Shown here one piece after another: positions 1 to 9,100 of a DNA stretch of 15,905 nucleotides (its first letter is position 1; the number at the start of each line of letters is the position of its first letter). The stretch is taken from assembly GCA_022822125.1 (NCBI GenBank), contig JAJECF010000044.1, forward strand, positions 1 through 15,905. The letters run 5' to 3'. A program made the translations under genes and the position numbers. Below the pieces are notes generated by a model. It was not told the origin of the DNA. It ran no database searches and saw only the letters and a program-made list of their open reading frames with translations. This stretch comes from Alphaproteobacteria bacterium. GTDB taxonomy: Bacteria > Pseudomonadota > Alphaproteobacteria > Bin95.

Positions 1-1
1 C

Positions 2-1000
2 GAGGAAGCGCCGGGCCTGGGGCCGCAGCGGCGGATCGCGGGGCCCGGCACGGGCAGCCGGAGCCCGAGCCTGGCCGGCCATCTGCGCAGGCTGATGCAG
101 GCCGCAAGCCTGCACAGGCTGAGCGCCTCCGAAGGGTTCGCGTCCCCCGGGGACTGGCTTGCCGGGATCGCGCGCGCGGCCGGGATCTTCCGCACCCCGG
201 AGGATGTCATGGTGTCCGACCTTCTGTTCACGGATCCGCGGACATGGGCATCGGGCCATGTCGCGAAGGTCCTGGACCGGCTCCGGGCGGAGCGGCCGGA
301 GACGGGCGCGCCGTTCGCGTGGCTGTGCTGGCTGGCGCGGGACATCGACGGCTGCGAGGTCAACCGGGCCCATCCGGCGCTCGGCCATGTCCGGGTGCTG
401 ACCGATGTGGTCAGCCCGGCCATCGGGCGCAACAGGGTGGACGGCCCCTGGCTCTTCCTCGGAGAGGTGGGCCCGTCCCCGGAAACCGGCAGATGGGAAT
501 GCCTGGAGGCCTGCGCCCAGCCGATCGCCACCGCGCGGTGCCCCGTCCCGGTGGACTCGCACAATGAGCGCCGGGCTCTGGAGGCGCTGCGCTCGCTGAT
601 CCAGAGCCTGGAGACCAATGCGGACCTCGGCAACGCGCTCGGCGGCGCCGTGCGTGTCGATCTCGAGAAGCCGCTCTTCGACATCGAGACCGTCGGCGGC
701 CCCTGCCGGCCCGACTTCATCCTGACCGTCATGCGACCGGCTGGACCGGACGACGACCCCGCCAGCGGCCGGCACCTTCTCGGGGATTCCGCGCGCTACG
801 TCATCGAAGTCATGGGCTTCGACGACCCGGAATACGAGAGCGGCAAGGCGAAGACCCACCGGCGCATGAGAAATCTGGGGCGCCTTTTCAGCATGGACGC
901 CGGGCAATTCGACTCCCGCCGCAACGGCGCCCTGCAACAGGCTGAAAGGATCGCCCGGTATATCCGCAACGACCTGCTACTGCGGTGGCGCGCACATTGA
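2..1000 (+). CDS. DUF1173-like protein, 3' part (5' end outside window)
   Basis: The reading frame is open from the left edge to the TGA at 998-1000, so this is most likely the C-terminal part (about 332 residues visible) of a larger protein. The ATG at 95 has only a weak AGG before it and is probably internal. The C-terminal third carries a PD-(D/E)xK-like pattern: RPDFIL (D at codon 713-715), then RYVIEVMGFDDPEY (E at codon 806-808), then a lysine-rich GKAKTHRRM stretch. That ending resembles DUF1173 proteins, an uncharacterised family common on plasmids and integrated conjugative elements. The nuclease-like fold is my inference and no activity is known to me. The gene converges on the DUF499 gene with only 14 bases between the stop codons, so it marks the element backbone next to the defence cargo. 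Family assignment is from memory of the C-terminal motif and is moderately secure. Confidence 0.55.
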   Translation, partial: EEAPGLGPQRRIAGPGTGSRSPSLAGHLRRLMQAASLHRLSASEGFASPGDWLAGIARAAGIFRTPEDVMVSDLLFTDPRTWASGHVAKVLDRLRAERPETGAPFAWLCWLARDIDGCEVNRAHPALGHVRVLTDVVSPAIGRNRVDGPWLFLGEVGPSPETGRWECLEACAQPIATARCPVPVDSHNERRALEALRSLIQSLETNADLGNALGGAVRVDLEKPLFDIETVGGPCRPDFILTVMRPAGPDDDPASGRHLLGDSARYVIEVMGFDDPEYESGKAKTHRRMRNLGRLFSMDAGQFDSRRNGALQQAERIARYIRNDLLLRWRAH

Positions 1001-1014
1001 CCTGTTGTGGGACG

Positions 1015-4000
1015 CTACTCCTTCAAACGCAGGTCGGCGTTGACGCCCTCCAGAAGTTCGTTGAGAGACGACCTCAGTTCAGCCGGCATCTGGTCTCCGT
1101 CTCCCAGGGTGATGCGGAGATAGAGCTTTAGCGGGATACCTGCCGCCTTGGCGACGATGTCCGGCAGCACGTCGACCAGATTCTGCAGTTCGTGGGTTTC
1201 CAAATCGGCGGCGGCGGTAAGTGCGCCCGGCGGGGTCCCTTCGATTCCCTCCCCGTTCTCTTCAAGTCCTTCCTCCTTTTCGGGCGCGATCAGAGTCACG
1301 GCCGCTGCGCCCGCAGCGTCGCAAGGCCACGGCCCGCAGTCGGGCGCCCTCTCTAGCCAGCGCGAACGAAATGCGCCGTCGAGCGTTTGCCGAAGGATCG
1401 ACCAGGGGAGTGGAGCGCCGAATTGCACCGATAGGGCAGCGGACAAAGCCAGTGCATTCGTGCGTCCGTCTTTCCAGGCCTCCGGAACGGCGTCCTTCGT
1501 TAACTGGTCCACAGGCAGCTGTCGCAGTGGCGGTCGGAGTTCGGCGACTTCGGTCAAGACGCCGGGCGGCACTGTTTCGCCCTGGAAACTGGCGGGTCCG
1601 TTAACGAGCCAGAGCGTGCCTTGGCTGACAGCCTCGGACACGGCATCTTCAATGGCAGCACGCGGGCAGGCAGGAATGGCGAACGGCTCCTCATAGCCCT
1701 CACGCTGCACGGTGACGGTCCGCCCGCCGGCGAAATATGCAAAGACATCCGCCACCGTGACCGCCTCGCCGTCCCATAATTCGGGCAACACGTTCGGCGC
1801 CAGGACATTCGGATCGAGTTGCGCAAGCTCTGCCTTTTCGGGCAGGGACAGTTCCAGAGCCGCCTCCGCGCGGGCGGCCTCGTCGACCGGCGTTCGCCAC
1901 CAGGTCCTGACCGACTTGTCGGGTCGAACCAGGGACGCGACGAAGATACCGTTGCGAACTCCCTGGTCGATGGTGTCGAGAATTTCCTTGTGCCGAAGCA
2001 TTTTCGGCAACCTCGGATTCTCGGCAAATGCACCCACCAGGTCCTTCACACGGCGCGAGGACTCGTCGGCGCGCCAAAGATCGTAAGGCCCCCCCGGCAG
2101 CATTGCCTCAGCGCTGACAGCGGTCTCCTGTATGCGGGCGCGCCGGTCGGCCTTGACGGTCGCAAACAAGGGTTCGGCGCCGACGGTAGCCTTGAATGCG
2201 TGAATGTCGCTGTGTTCGTTGACGGTAACGACGATCGACCAAGCCTGCCGGATCGCGTCGGGGATACGCCTGCGCGCCTGCTCCGTCGAACTGGCCAGTT
2301 TCACCTCCCGCACGGGGTCCGACGCCAGGTCTCCAAGCTGGCTGCGAACTTCCTCCCAGCCCAGATACTCGCGGATGCGCGCCCGAACGGCCTCCAGACC
2401 GTCCCGCGAGGGCGTGACCAGCACCACGGCGTTGCGACGGACCCGGGGACGGTCGGCCCCGGTCGTCTCTTCGATAAAGCGTTTCGCTTCGGCGCCGGGC
2501 TTGCCGGAATCGGAAACCGCCCCTGGCCCCAGGACAGCGAAATGGAAATTGCCGTCGTCTTCGATGTCCCGCGCCCGTTCCGGCAACGTATGCACGCGGA
2601 CGCCAGCGGCTGTAGCGCCTTGAGTCAGGGCTCTCGTTCCCCGGACCTCGGTAAGCAGCCTCTGCTCGACAAACTCCGCTGTGACCCGATTAGCGCAGGC
2701 GTCGTCGTGCATTTGCTTGAGGTTGGGCCGGTTGCCCAGCCGCCACGCCTTGGGCAGTTCGCTGGCGGAGGCGGAAGCATCGGGAAACTCGGCCTCGTCG
2801 AGGAACCAGGACAGGTCCGTCCAGCGACGAAGGCCTTTTTCAAGCTCGATGCGATCCGGGCGGGTCGCTCCGAGCAGCGCCATCAGTTCCGGCGTATGCG
2901 CTTTCTGGCCGATCGGCTGCGAACTGAGGAACGCCGCGAATACGGCCTGCTCCGCCTCGCGGAACTTCAGCGCCGGCTGCTCATCCTGAATCGTCCGCGC
3001 CTTCGCCAGTTCGCCTTCGAGGACGGTGCTCCAGTCATTGCCGGCGCCGTCCGTTACCTCGCGGGTGGCCGTACCGGTAAGCTCGCGCGCCGCTTCGGCG
3101 AGAGCGCCGTGCCCGGGAGCGGCCAGGAAGATGTTGGGGCCAACCAGCGGCGCGGCGTCCCAGGCCTCGGCATCGCGCAGCGCGACCGCGAACGTCCTGA
3201 GAATACCGCGCGTGCGCTGGAAACCGTCGAGTTGCGTCCATTTCGAATAGAAGACATCGGTCAGATCCGGGTGGAAGGGGTAGCTGTCGAGGAACCGTTT
3301 TTCCGCCGCTGCCCTCTGCTTGCGCACGGCTTCGTCGACCCCGGCGATATTGGCCACCGCTGCGGTGACGTGCGGACGGAATGTGTCGGCATCGGCAATC
3401 GATGCAGGCTCGAAGAAGCGTCGGCGCAGCACCTCGGCCACATCCTGCTTCTGCACCGGCTGGATACCCTCCTCCCGCTGCCGATTGAAGATGTCGAAGA
3501 CCTGTTGCGTCAGTTCCTTGCCGAACGCGTCGCTCTTTGCGGGATCGGATGCGAGCAGCGACGCGACCAAGGCGCAACGGTCCACCTTGACGGTCGCCTG
3601 GCAGAGATACTGGAAGAAGTCGATCAGCCGGGCCCGCCAACTGTCCCCCATCGCAGCCTTCTCGCGAGCGTACATGAGCACCTCGTCGATCAGCACCAGA
3701 GTCGCAAGACCGTCCGCTTGCGGCCGCGACAGCAAGTCGGTGAGCAGCGGCTCGGCGGGCGGCGTTTCCCGTTCCTCGTTCGCGCCGTCGGGATGGAGCA
3801 GGCGCAAACCGTCCGCGCCCGCGACCTGGAACGCAAGCACGCTCCAGGGATGCTTGAGCCAGCGGAGTTCGCCCGCTGGTCCGAGCACTTCCATACCCTT
3901 CTCGACGTCGAGCTTGTCGAAACAGAGCGCCGCGACGCGCGCCGCCGGCAGCGGGGCGCCGATGTGAGACCGAAACTGATCGACTGCCGGCAGGGCCGGC

Positions 4001-4329
4001 AGCGACTCCGGGTCGTGTGCGAGGTGGCGCAACGTCACCAGCGTGTGGGTCTTGCCCCCGCCATAGGTGAGTTCCAGCTGACGGATGGCTCTTGTGTTCT
4101 TGCCCGCGAGGCGGAGCGCAACATCGCGCGCGAGTTCGCGCAAGGGGACAGTCGGGTAGGTGAGCGCGAAGAACCGGCCCGGATCCTCATAGACGGGCCT
4201 CACGCCTTTCTGTGTCGCTACATCGTGAAGGTCGGCAGCGAAATCGGCGAGCGACAATTCTCCTGTGCGCACGTCCTCGCGCAGCTTCACGACGTTGTGC
4301 CATGGGGTCCAAGGCAGGTTTTGCGCCAT
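1015..4329 (-). CDS. DUF499-family P-loop ATPase of a defence operon
   Basis: This is a large cytoplasmic ATPase of 1104 residues, a usual size for DUF499 (COG1483) proteins. The N-terminal region (about 1-80) contains the family-like sequence VYEDPGRFFALTYPT. Walker A is YGGGKTH at residues 89-95, and Walker B is LVLIDE at 211-216. The rest lacks motifs I can name; a Glu/Gly-rich segment near residues 1015-1030 looks like a linker. DUF499 ATPases are related to PglY/BrxC of BREX and recur beside DUF1156 methylases in anti-phage loci, where they are thought to power target engagement or to regulate modification versus restriction. It is the last gene of the operon, 20 bases after the TOPRIM-like gene, and has its own ribosome site (GAGGT, 4 bases before ATG). 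It ends 14 bases from the convergent DUF1173-like gene. The family call is strong; the exact role is inferred. Confidence 0.85.
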   Translation of the reverse strand: MAQNLPWTPWHNVVKLREDVRTGELSLADFAADLHDVATQKGVRPVYEDPGRFFALTYPTVPLRELARDVALRLAGKNTRAIRQLELTYGGGKTHTLVTLRHLAHDPESLPALPAVDQFRSHIGAPLPAARVAALCFDKLDVEKGMEVLGPAGELRWLKHPWSVLAFQVAGADGLRLLHPDGANEERETPPAEPLLTDLLSRPQADGLATLVLIDEVLMYAREKAAMGDSWRARLIDFFQYLCQATVKVDRCALVASLLASDPAKSDAFGKELTQQVFDIFNRQREEGIQPVQKQDVAEVLRRRFFEPASIADADTFRPHVTAAVANIAGVDEAVRKQRAAAEKRFLDSYPFHPDLTDVFYSKWTQLDGFQRTRGILRTFAVALRDAEAWDAAPLVGPNIFLAAPGHGALAEAARELTGTATREVTDGAGNDWSTVLEGELAKARTIQDEQPALKFREAEQAVFAAFLSSQPIGQKAHTPELMALLGATRPDRIELEKGLRRWTDLSWFLDEAEFPDASASASELPKAWRLGNRPNLKQMHDDACANRVTAEFVEQRLLTEVRGTRALTQGATAAGVRVHTLPERARDIEDDGNFHFAVLGPGAVSDSGKPGAEAKRFIEETTGADRPRVRRNAVVLVTPSRDGLEAVRARIREYLGWEEVRSQLGDLASDPVREVKLASSTEQARRRIPDAIRQAWSIVVTVNEHSDIHAFKATVGAEPLFATVKADRRARIQETAVSAEAMLPGGPYDLWRADESSRRVKDLVGAFAENPRLPKMLRHKEILDTIDQGVRNGIFVASLVRPDKSVRTWWRTPVDEAARAEAALELSLPEKAELAQLDPNVLAPNVLPELWDGEAVTVADVFAYFAGGRTVTVQREGYEEPFAIPACPRAAIEDAVSEAVSQGTLWLVNGPASFQGETVPPGVLTEVAELRPPLRQLPVDQLTKDAVPEAWKDGRTNALALSAALSVQFGAPLPWSILRQTLDGAFRSRWLERAPDCGPWPCDAAGAAAVTLIAPEKEEGLEENGEGIEGTPPGALTAAADLETHELQNLVDVLPDIVAKAAGIPLKLYLRITLGDGDQMPAELRSSLNELLEGVNADLRLKE

Positions 4330-4349
4330 ATCGACCTCGCTAGACGAGT

Positions 4350-4913
4350 TTATGAGATTGCCTCTAGACGCCGGGCCAGGGCGTCAAAGTCATCAGGGCA
4401 TTTCCCGCGGATTGCTGGAATATTGCGTGCGGCCTCCTTGCCCAGCGCTTTGCGCCCGCCTCCGGGGCCGTCGGCGACGCCGCGCTCATCGGCAAGCGGC
4501 TCGAAATATTGCTCCTTGACATGGATTTCCGCCCGCACATCCGCCCAACGCCAGTTTCTCGGCAGGTTCAGACCGGCAAGAACCCAAGTTTCGATCTCTT
4601 CCCACGCATTCTCGGCAAGGAATGTGCGCCCGTTGCGGAATGCGTCCTCGATCTGGTCCAGTCTCTGTCTGCGGCCTCGATTGCCGTCCCGGTCCACGCA
4701 AAGGATGAAGATGTCGGTCATCCCGCCATATCGTTCAACGATGTCCTGGATGCGTTCGGTTTTCAAAGCCTCTCCCACGCCGCCGAGCAAGGGATCTCTG
4801 CAGACCCGAACTTGAGCGCGCTCGCGGTCCATATTTGCGAAGAGCCTCTCGAACAACGGCTTAAGGATGTACTGGTCGTTGCGGAAGTCTTCAGGAATGA
4901 CGAGGATGTTCAC
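4350..4913 (-). CDS. TOPRIM-like (DUF4276-like) protein paired with AAA ATPase
   Basis: This 187-residue protein has the motif order of a TOPRIM fold. A conserved acidic residue follows strand 1 (NILVIPEDFRND, E8). A DxD pair follows a hydrophobic strand (DIFILCVDRDGN, D74 and D76). Then comes the AWEEIETWVLAG motif (residues 103-114), which resembles the 'pE.E.Wll' motif of DUF4276 proteins. TOPRIM domains coordinate magnesium and act as nucleases in OLD-type and similar systems, so with the ATPase just upstream it may form a split OLD-like pair. The start is GTG at 4911-4913, overlapping the ATPase stop in GTGA; GGGGGTG lies about 6 bases upstream as a ribosome site. A TAA stop lies at 4350-4352. 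The nuclease role is inferred from the motif pattern; it could instead be a regulatory partner. Confidence 0.6.
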   Translation of the reverse strand: MNILVIPEDFRNDQYILKPLFERLFANMDRERAQVRVCRDPLLGGVGEALKTERIQDIVERYGGMTDIFILCVDRDGNRGRRQRLDQIEDAFRNGRTFLAENAWEEIETWVLAGLNLPRNWRWADVRAEIHVKEQYFEPLADERGVADGPGGGRKALGKEAARNIPAIRGKCPDDFDALARRLEAIS

Positions 4914-6187
4914 TTTGCTTCACCCCCGTCGCCGCCTTCGGCGAATGCAAGCGCGTCCTCCATCCAGCCGCCGGCGAGGAGCCGCCCCAAGCCTTGGGAT
5001 TTCCGCAGTTTCGCGGCGTTTTGCAACTCGGAAACCGGGCGGATAATGGCGTCGTCGGTATTCTCCAGGCGACAGACAACGGACATGTTCCCGAAGGTGT
5101 CGTCGTTCACAATGGAGAGCAGTTCCGGTGAATGGGTCGTGGTAACAACCTGTACCGAACCCTTCGCAGTCTGCCGTTCGATCAGGTCGACCAAAAGATG
5201 AAGGCGGGCCGGGTGGATGCCGTTGTCGATCTCCTCGAAGACATAAAGGCGCGCCGGGTCTTTGTCCAACAACGCTGCCAGCATCGCAAGGAACCGCAAG
5301 GTGCCGTCGGATGCGCTGTAGGCGGATATTCGCCTGCCGCTGGTTTCATGAATTACGAGCTGAACCAGCCCTGTCGTGGGATCGCGCGGAAACTCGAAAT
5401 TCGCAACATCCATCGGCGTGAGTTCGCGTACCCATTCCGAAAGAACATTCTTCCGCTCTTCGTCGGCGCAGATTTCCTGCAACACAGTGGGCAGATTCTC
5501 GCCGCTGTCGCCCAAAACCGTCTGTCCAGGGAAAGATGGTCTTCGCATGAGGTCTGGAGTAGGGTCGAGAAAGCGGCAATGCCCCAGCAGTTCCGAAACC
5601 TGCCCGGCAATATCCTTGTGCGCACGTATGACATGTCTGAAATTATTGAGTTGGGTCAGGGCGGGTTGATCCCATCGAACCGCAATCCGGTTACCATATT
5701 TCCTTTGAGCGCCAGTCTTCTCCATTCGAAGCAGGAGGTTGGCCTCGTCGTCCTGTTCATGAACGGGGTCGGGATAAGGAGGATGGCTCGTATAGATCGT
5801 GCGATACCCGACCTTTAGCGTTTCGAACGTCGTTCTGAAACCGCTGCGGTCTTTCTCGTCGAGCCTGACTCTGATCCGGTAGCCGGCGGTTCGTTTATTG
5901 GCCAACTCCAATGCGACAGCAATGGAAAACGTTGCCGCTCCAAATCGCGTTAGTTCCTTCGCGGCGCCGCGGATCGGCTGCCACTCGACCTGCCCGCCCG
6001 CTCCGTATTTTCCGCCGATGATCTCCGCCAGCGTATAGCCCCGGCCAATGCCGTGCAGGAAGCGGAAGGCGTCGCGGATGTTGCTCTTGCCACTGGCGTT
6101 GGCGCCGACGATCACGGTGAAGGGGCCGGCGCGGAGCGTTTCGTCGGCGAAGTTCTTGAAATTCCTTAGCCTGAGAGAGGTAATCAT
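4910..6187 (-). CDS. AAA ATPase, RecF/OLD-like (AAA_21 type)
   Basis: This 425-residue ABC-type ATPase has the N-terminal signature of the RecF/OLD group: MITSLRLRNFKNF, then Walker A GANASGKS at residues 28-35. The signature-like YSASDGTLRFLAML precedes Walker B and its catalytic glutamates, LYVFEEIDNGIHP (E318, E319, D321), and the switch histidine H352 in TTTHSPELL. The region between Walker A and the signature is the usual long insert. The protein ends about 70 residues after H352 without a TOPRIM domain. That domain instead appears as the next gene, joined by a GTGA overlap, so the two look like separated halves of an OLD-like nuclease, comparable in layout to AriA/AriB of PARIS. Its own ATG overlaps the methylase stop (ATGA), with GGAGA about 7 bases upstream. 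The ATPase call is firm; its role as sensor or activator of the partner is inferred. Confidence 0.85.
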   Translation of the reverse strand: MITSLRLRNFKNFADETLRAGPFTVIVGANASGKSNIRDAFRFLHGIGRGYTLAEIIGGKYGAGGQVEWQPIRGAAKELTRFGAATFSIAVALELANKRTAGYRIRVRLDEKDRSGFRTTFETLKVGYRTIYTSHPPYPDPVHEQDDEANLLLRMEKTGAQRKYGNRIAVRWDQPALTQLNNFRHVIRAHKDIAGQVSELLGHCRFLDPTPDLMRRPSFPGQTVLGDSGENLPTVLQEICADEERKNVLSEWVRELTPMDVANFEFPRDPTTGLVQLVIHETSGRRISAYSASDGTLRFLAMLAALLDKDPARLYVFEEIDNGIHPARLHLLVDLIERQTAKGSVQVVTTTHSPELLSIVNDDTFGNMSVVCRLENTDDAIIRPVSELQNAAKLRKSQGLGRLLAGGWMEDALAFAEGGDGGEAK

Positions 6188-9100
6188 GATTGCGTCTCCA
6201 GCCCAAGCGCGCCCTGGCGCGGGCGGGAGAGGCCGGCGCGGGCGGCGATATGGTTGGACAGCGATTCCAGTATCGCTCGTTCTTCCGAGCCCGCCGGCGC
6301 GAGTTCGATCAGCGCCTGCAACAGCCGGGCGAACAGGGCGTGGCGCGCGAGGCCTTGATCGTCGATGTAGATGTTCACCCGCGCCTCGTCGCCAGCGCGC
6401 CAGAGATGCATCAGCCGGTGCGCCTTGTCGATCAGCGGCACGGACCGTCCGCCAGGCCCCTCATGGCCGAGCCATTTGGCCTTGCGCCGGCTCCATGGCA
6501 GCAGCTTCGCCTTGCCGCCCCCGCCGCCGGAGCCGGCATCGTCCTCGCCGTCGCCTGGTTCATCGTCCTCCAACTCGTCGAGCAGGGTTCGGCCGGGGCG
6601 TGAGAGGATATTGAAGCGGTCCGAAAGGTCCCGGTCCGACAGGTTGCAGGACAGCGCGTAGAGGATGCAGGCCCCGGCGGGCGCCTCGCCCAGGCCGAAG
6701 TCGCCCCGATGCAGCAGATAGTAGGTGGTCACATCGTCGAGCCCGCTTGCGGCGTCGGCCTCCCCATCCGCGGTCAATACGCGGCCGACAACGAAATCGA
6801 CCACCATCCGGCGCACTTCGCGCAGGAATTCCGAGACCGCCAACATCGCGCCGGAGTCGTCCGCCTTCCTCACCGCCGGATGTCTGGAGAAGGCTTCGAG
6901 CGCCGGCCCCGTCGCCGCCCAGACGAAGTCCGGCCCGCGAATACCGGCGTCCCAGAAGTCGCGCAGTTTTCGTGTGATGTTCTCGCGCATTTCGGAAAGC
7001 ACCGAACTGTCCCAGCCCGGCCGGCCCGGCGGGCGCTTTCGGCAGACCAGCCATACCGAAGATGCTAGGGCGGCGGAAGCCAACGAACGCTGCCGGTTCT
7101 GCATCTCTGTCTGGATCGGCCACGAGCCGTCGACGACAAATCCGGCGCGAATCAAGGCGGCGACCAGGGTTTCCCACGCATCGGGAGACTTGTTAGCAAA
7201 GACCACTACAAGCCGTCCGTTCGGGTTCAGCGCTTCATGGCACCTCTCGAAGGCACGCGCCATGCCGTCCTCGTAAGCTTGTTTTGACAGAGCTTTGTCC
7301 CCGCCGAACCGGCCGGCATCGTCAATGAGTTCACCGTCTCCGGCTTGGTTATCCCATTTGGGCCCGAGAGGCTCAGCAAAAACGGGATCGGACTCTGGCA
7401 CGACGCCATGCAGCGTGCGACGCATCCAGACGTAAAAAAAGTCCATCAAGTCGGAATACGGGATCGCGTCGTAATAGGGCGGGTCGGTGCAGATTAGGTC
7501 GAAACCGTTCGGACCGGTTTCGATGGCGCTCTGATTGAGGATGGAGGGGGCGGGTGAAACTCCAACCGCTGTGAGTGCATGATCCAGATAGCGTCCTACC
7601 CACTCTGCCATGCCGGAGAAGCCCCCCGATCCGTCCGACAACGGATTGACTTCGCAATAGTCCCACACGATCGGCAGGGCGAAGCGAGCAAACGTATCGC
7701 GCAGCGTTTCTCTGGTGTTATCCCAAGAACAGACATTGCTGCTGTAGTCGGTGAGTTTGCTGAGGATGCAAAGGAGGCAGGCCGCGAGCGCCTCGCGCCT
7801 TTCTTCGGGCACGCCGTCCATGCTGTCGAAAAGGCGGCGTGTCTCGCCCACGAAGGTCCCCAGCGTCATTAGCTGTCGGTCTGTGAACAGTTTGGCCCAG
7901 CAGTCGAGACCGTAGTTCTCCACCGAGAAGGCCCTAGAAGCACCCTGTCCCTGGAGAGGTGTTGGCTCTGTCAGCAGTCCGAACGGAATGTCCGCGTAGA
8001 GCGCCTCAATCTCTTCCGACGACACCTCGGCTGCGATCAGTTCCTCGTCTTCCGGCAGTCGGTATTCCTTTCCCTTCAGTCCGCCCACGACCACCGTGGT
8101 CATAACAGCACCCAGCCGCCCCGCACGGCCTTCGAGGCGAATGTCCTCCATGGTCATGATCGTTGGGCAGCAGGGGCAGCGCGCGCCGCTGCGGCTCATT
8201 GTGCCCGCGCCGAGCCGCTTGTCGTGCTCACGCTGCTGAGCCGCATTGCCGCCCGCTCGAGGGACGTCGGTCTCGATGCCGAAATCGACGCCGGTCCCTT
8301 CTGCGTTCGGCGTCATCGTAAGCAGGATGCGTTTGTTGTCCTTCTTGCAGAGCCAGCGTGTTTTGAGCAGGGGCAATGTTGCCCGGCAGCCCTTGCAGCG
8401 CACTGTGCGCGCCCACAGATACGCCACAGTCGGCTTCGCCACCCAGCGCGGGTTGCGCGGGTCTTCCAGATACGTCCCGTCGAACCTGTCGTTCAGCGGC
8501 CCGGCGTCGGTCTCGCCCCTTTCGTCCGGCGCCAGCAGTGCAAGCGGCCGTTCCTCATAGGGCTTGCCGCCGGGCGCGAGCGCCTGGAATTCGGCATAGG
8601 CGGGATAGCGCTCCGCCAGCATCGCGCGGACGCGGGCCAGCACATATCGACCCCAGGCGCGCACCTGCCAGGCGAGATCGGCCTGGAGAAGATCGCCGCC
8701 GGTTTCCAGGGCGTCGTCGAGCAGCCCCGGCTCTGCTTCGCCGGCGTCCTTGCCGAGGCCGAGCGCGGCAAGCTGGCGGGCCAGGGTCTTGCCCTTGAAC
8801 CCCTTGGCCTTGAGGAACGCCTCCATGAAGTCGCTGTCGGCGCGCGCAAAATCGGGCAGCGGAAGCGTCTCGCCGGCGAGGCGGCGCGGATAGTCGAGCG
8901 TGCATTTCAGAATGAACCAGGCAACCGGGTTGATGTCGATCGCGGTCGCCTCGCAGCCCAGACGCATCGCCTCCAGCGGGATCGCGCCGCCGCCGGCGAA
9001 CGGGTCCAGCACCTTGGGCGCGCGTCCGCCATAGGTGCTGCGTATCTTCTCGCGGAACCAGTCGAGGTCGGGGCTGTCTTGGCGCCCCCAATGCAGGATG

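Noticed and set aside
999..1035. Hairpin GACCTG/CAGGTC as a bidirectional terminator
   Set aside because: The stem is only six base pairs with a loop of about 25 bases and no T-run on either side.
4340..4370. Direct repeat CTAGACG (4340-4346 and 4364-4370) around the end of the TOPRIM-like gene
   Set aside because: Seven bases are too short to be distinguished from chance, one copy is inside coding sequence, and no associated mobile element is visible.
1819..4815. A very long plus-strand open frame opposite the DUF499 and TOPRIM-like genes
   Set aside because: It is a GC-driven antisense shadow. It spans two genes that carry clear family motifs on the other strand, and its own translation is arginine-rich without recognisable domains.
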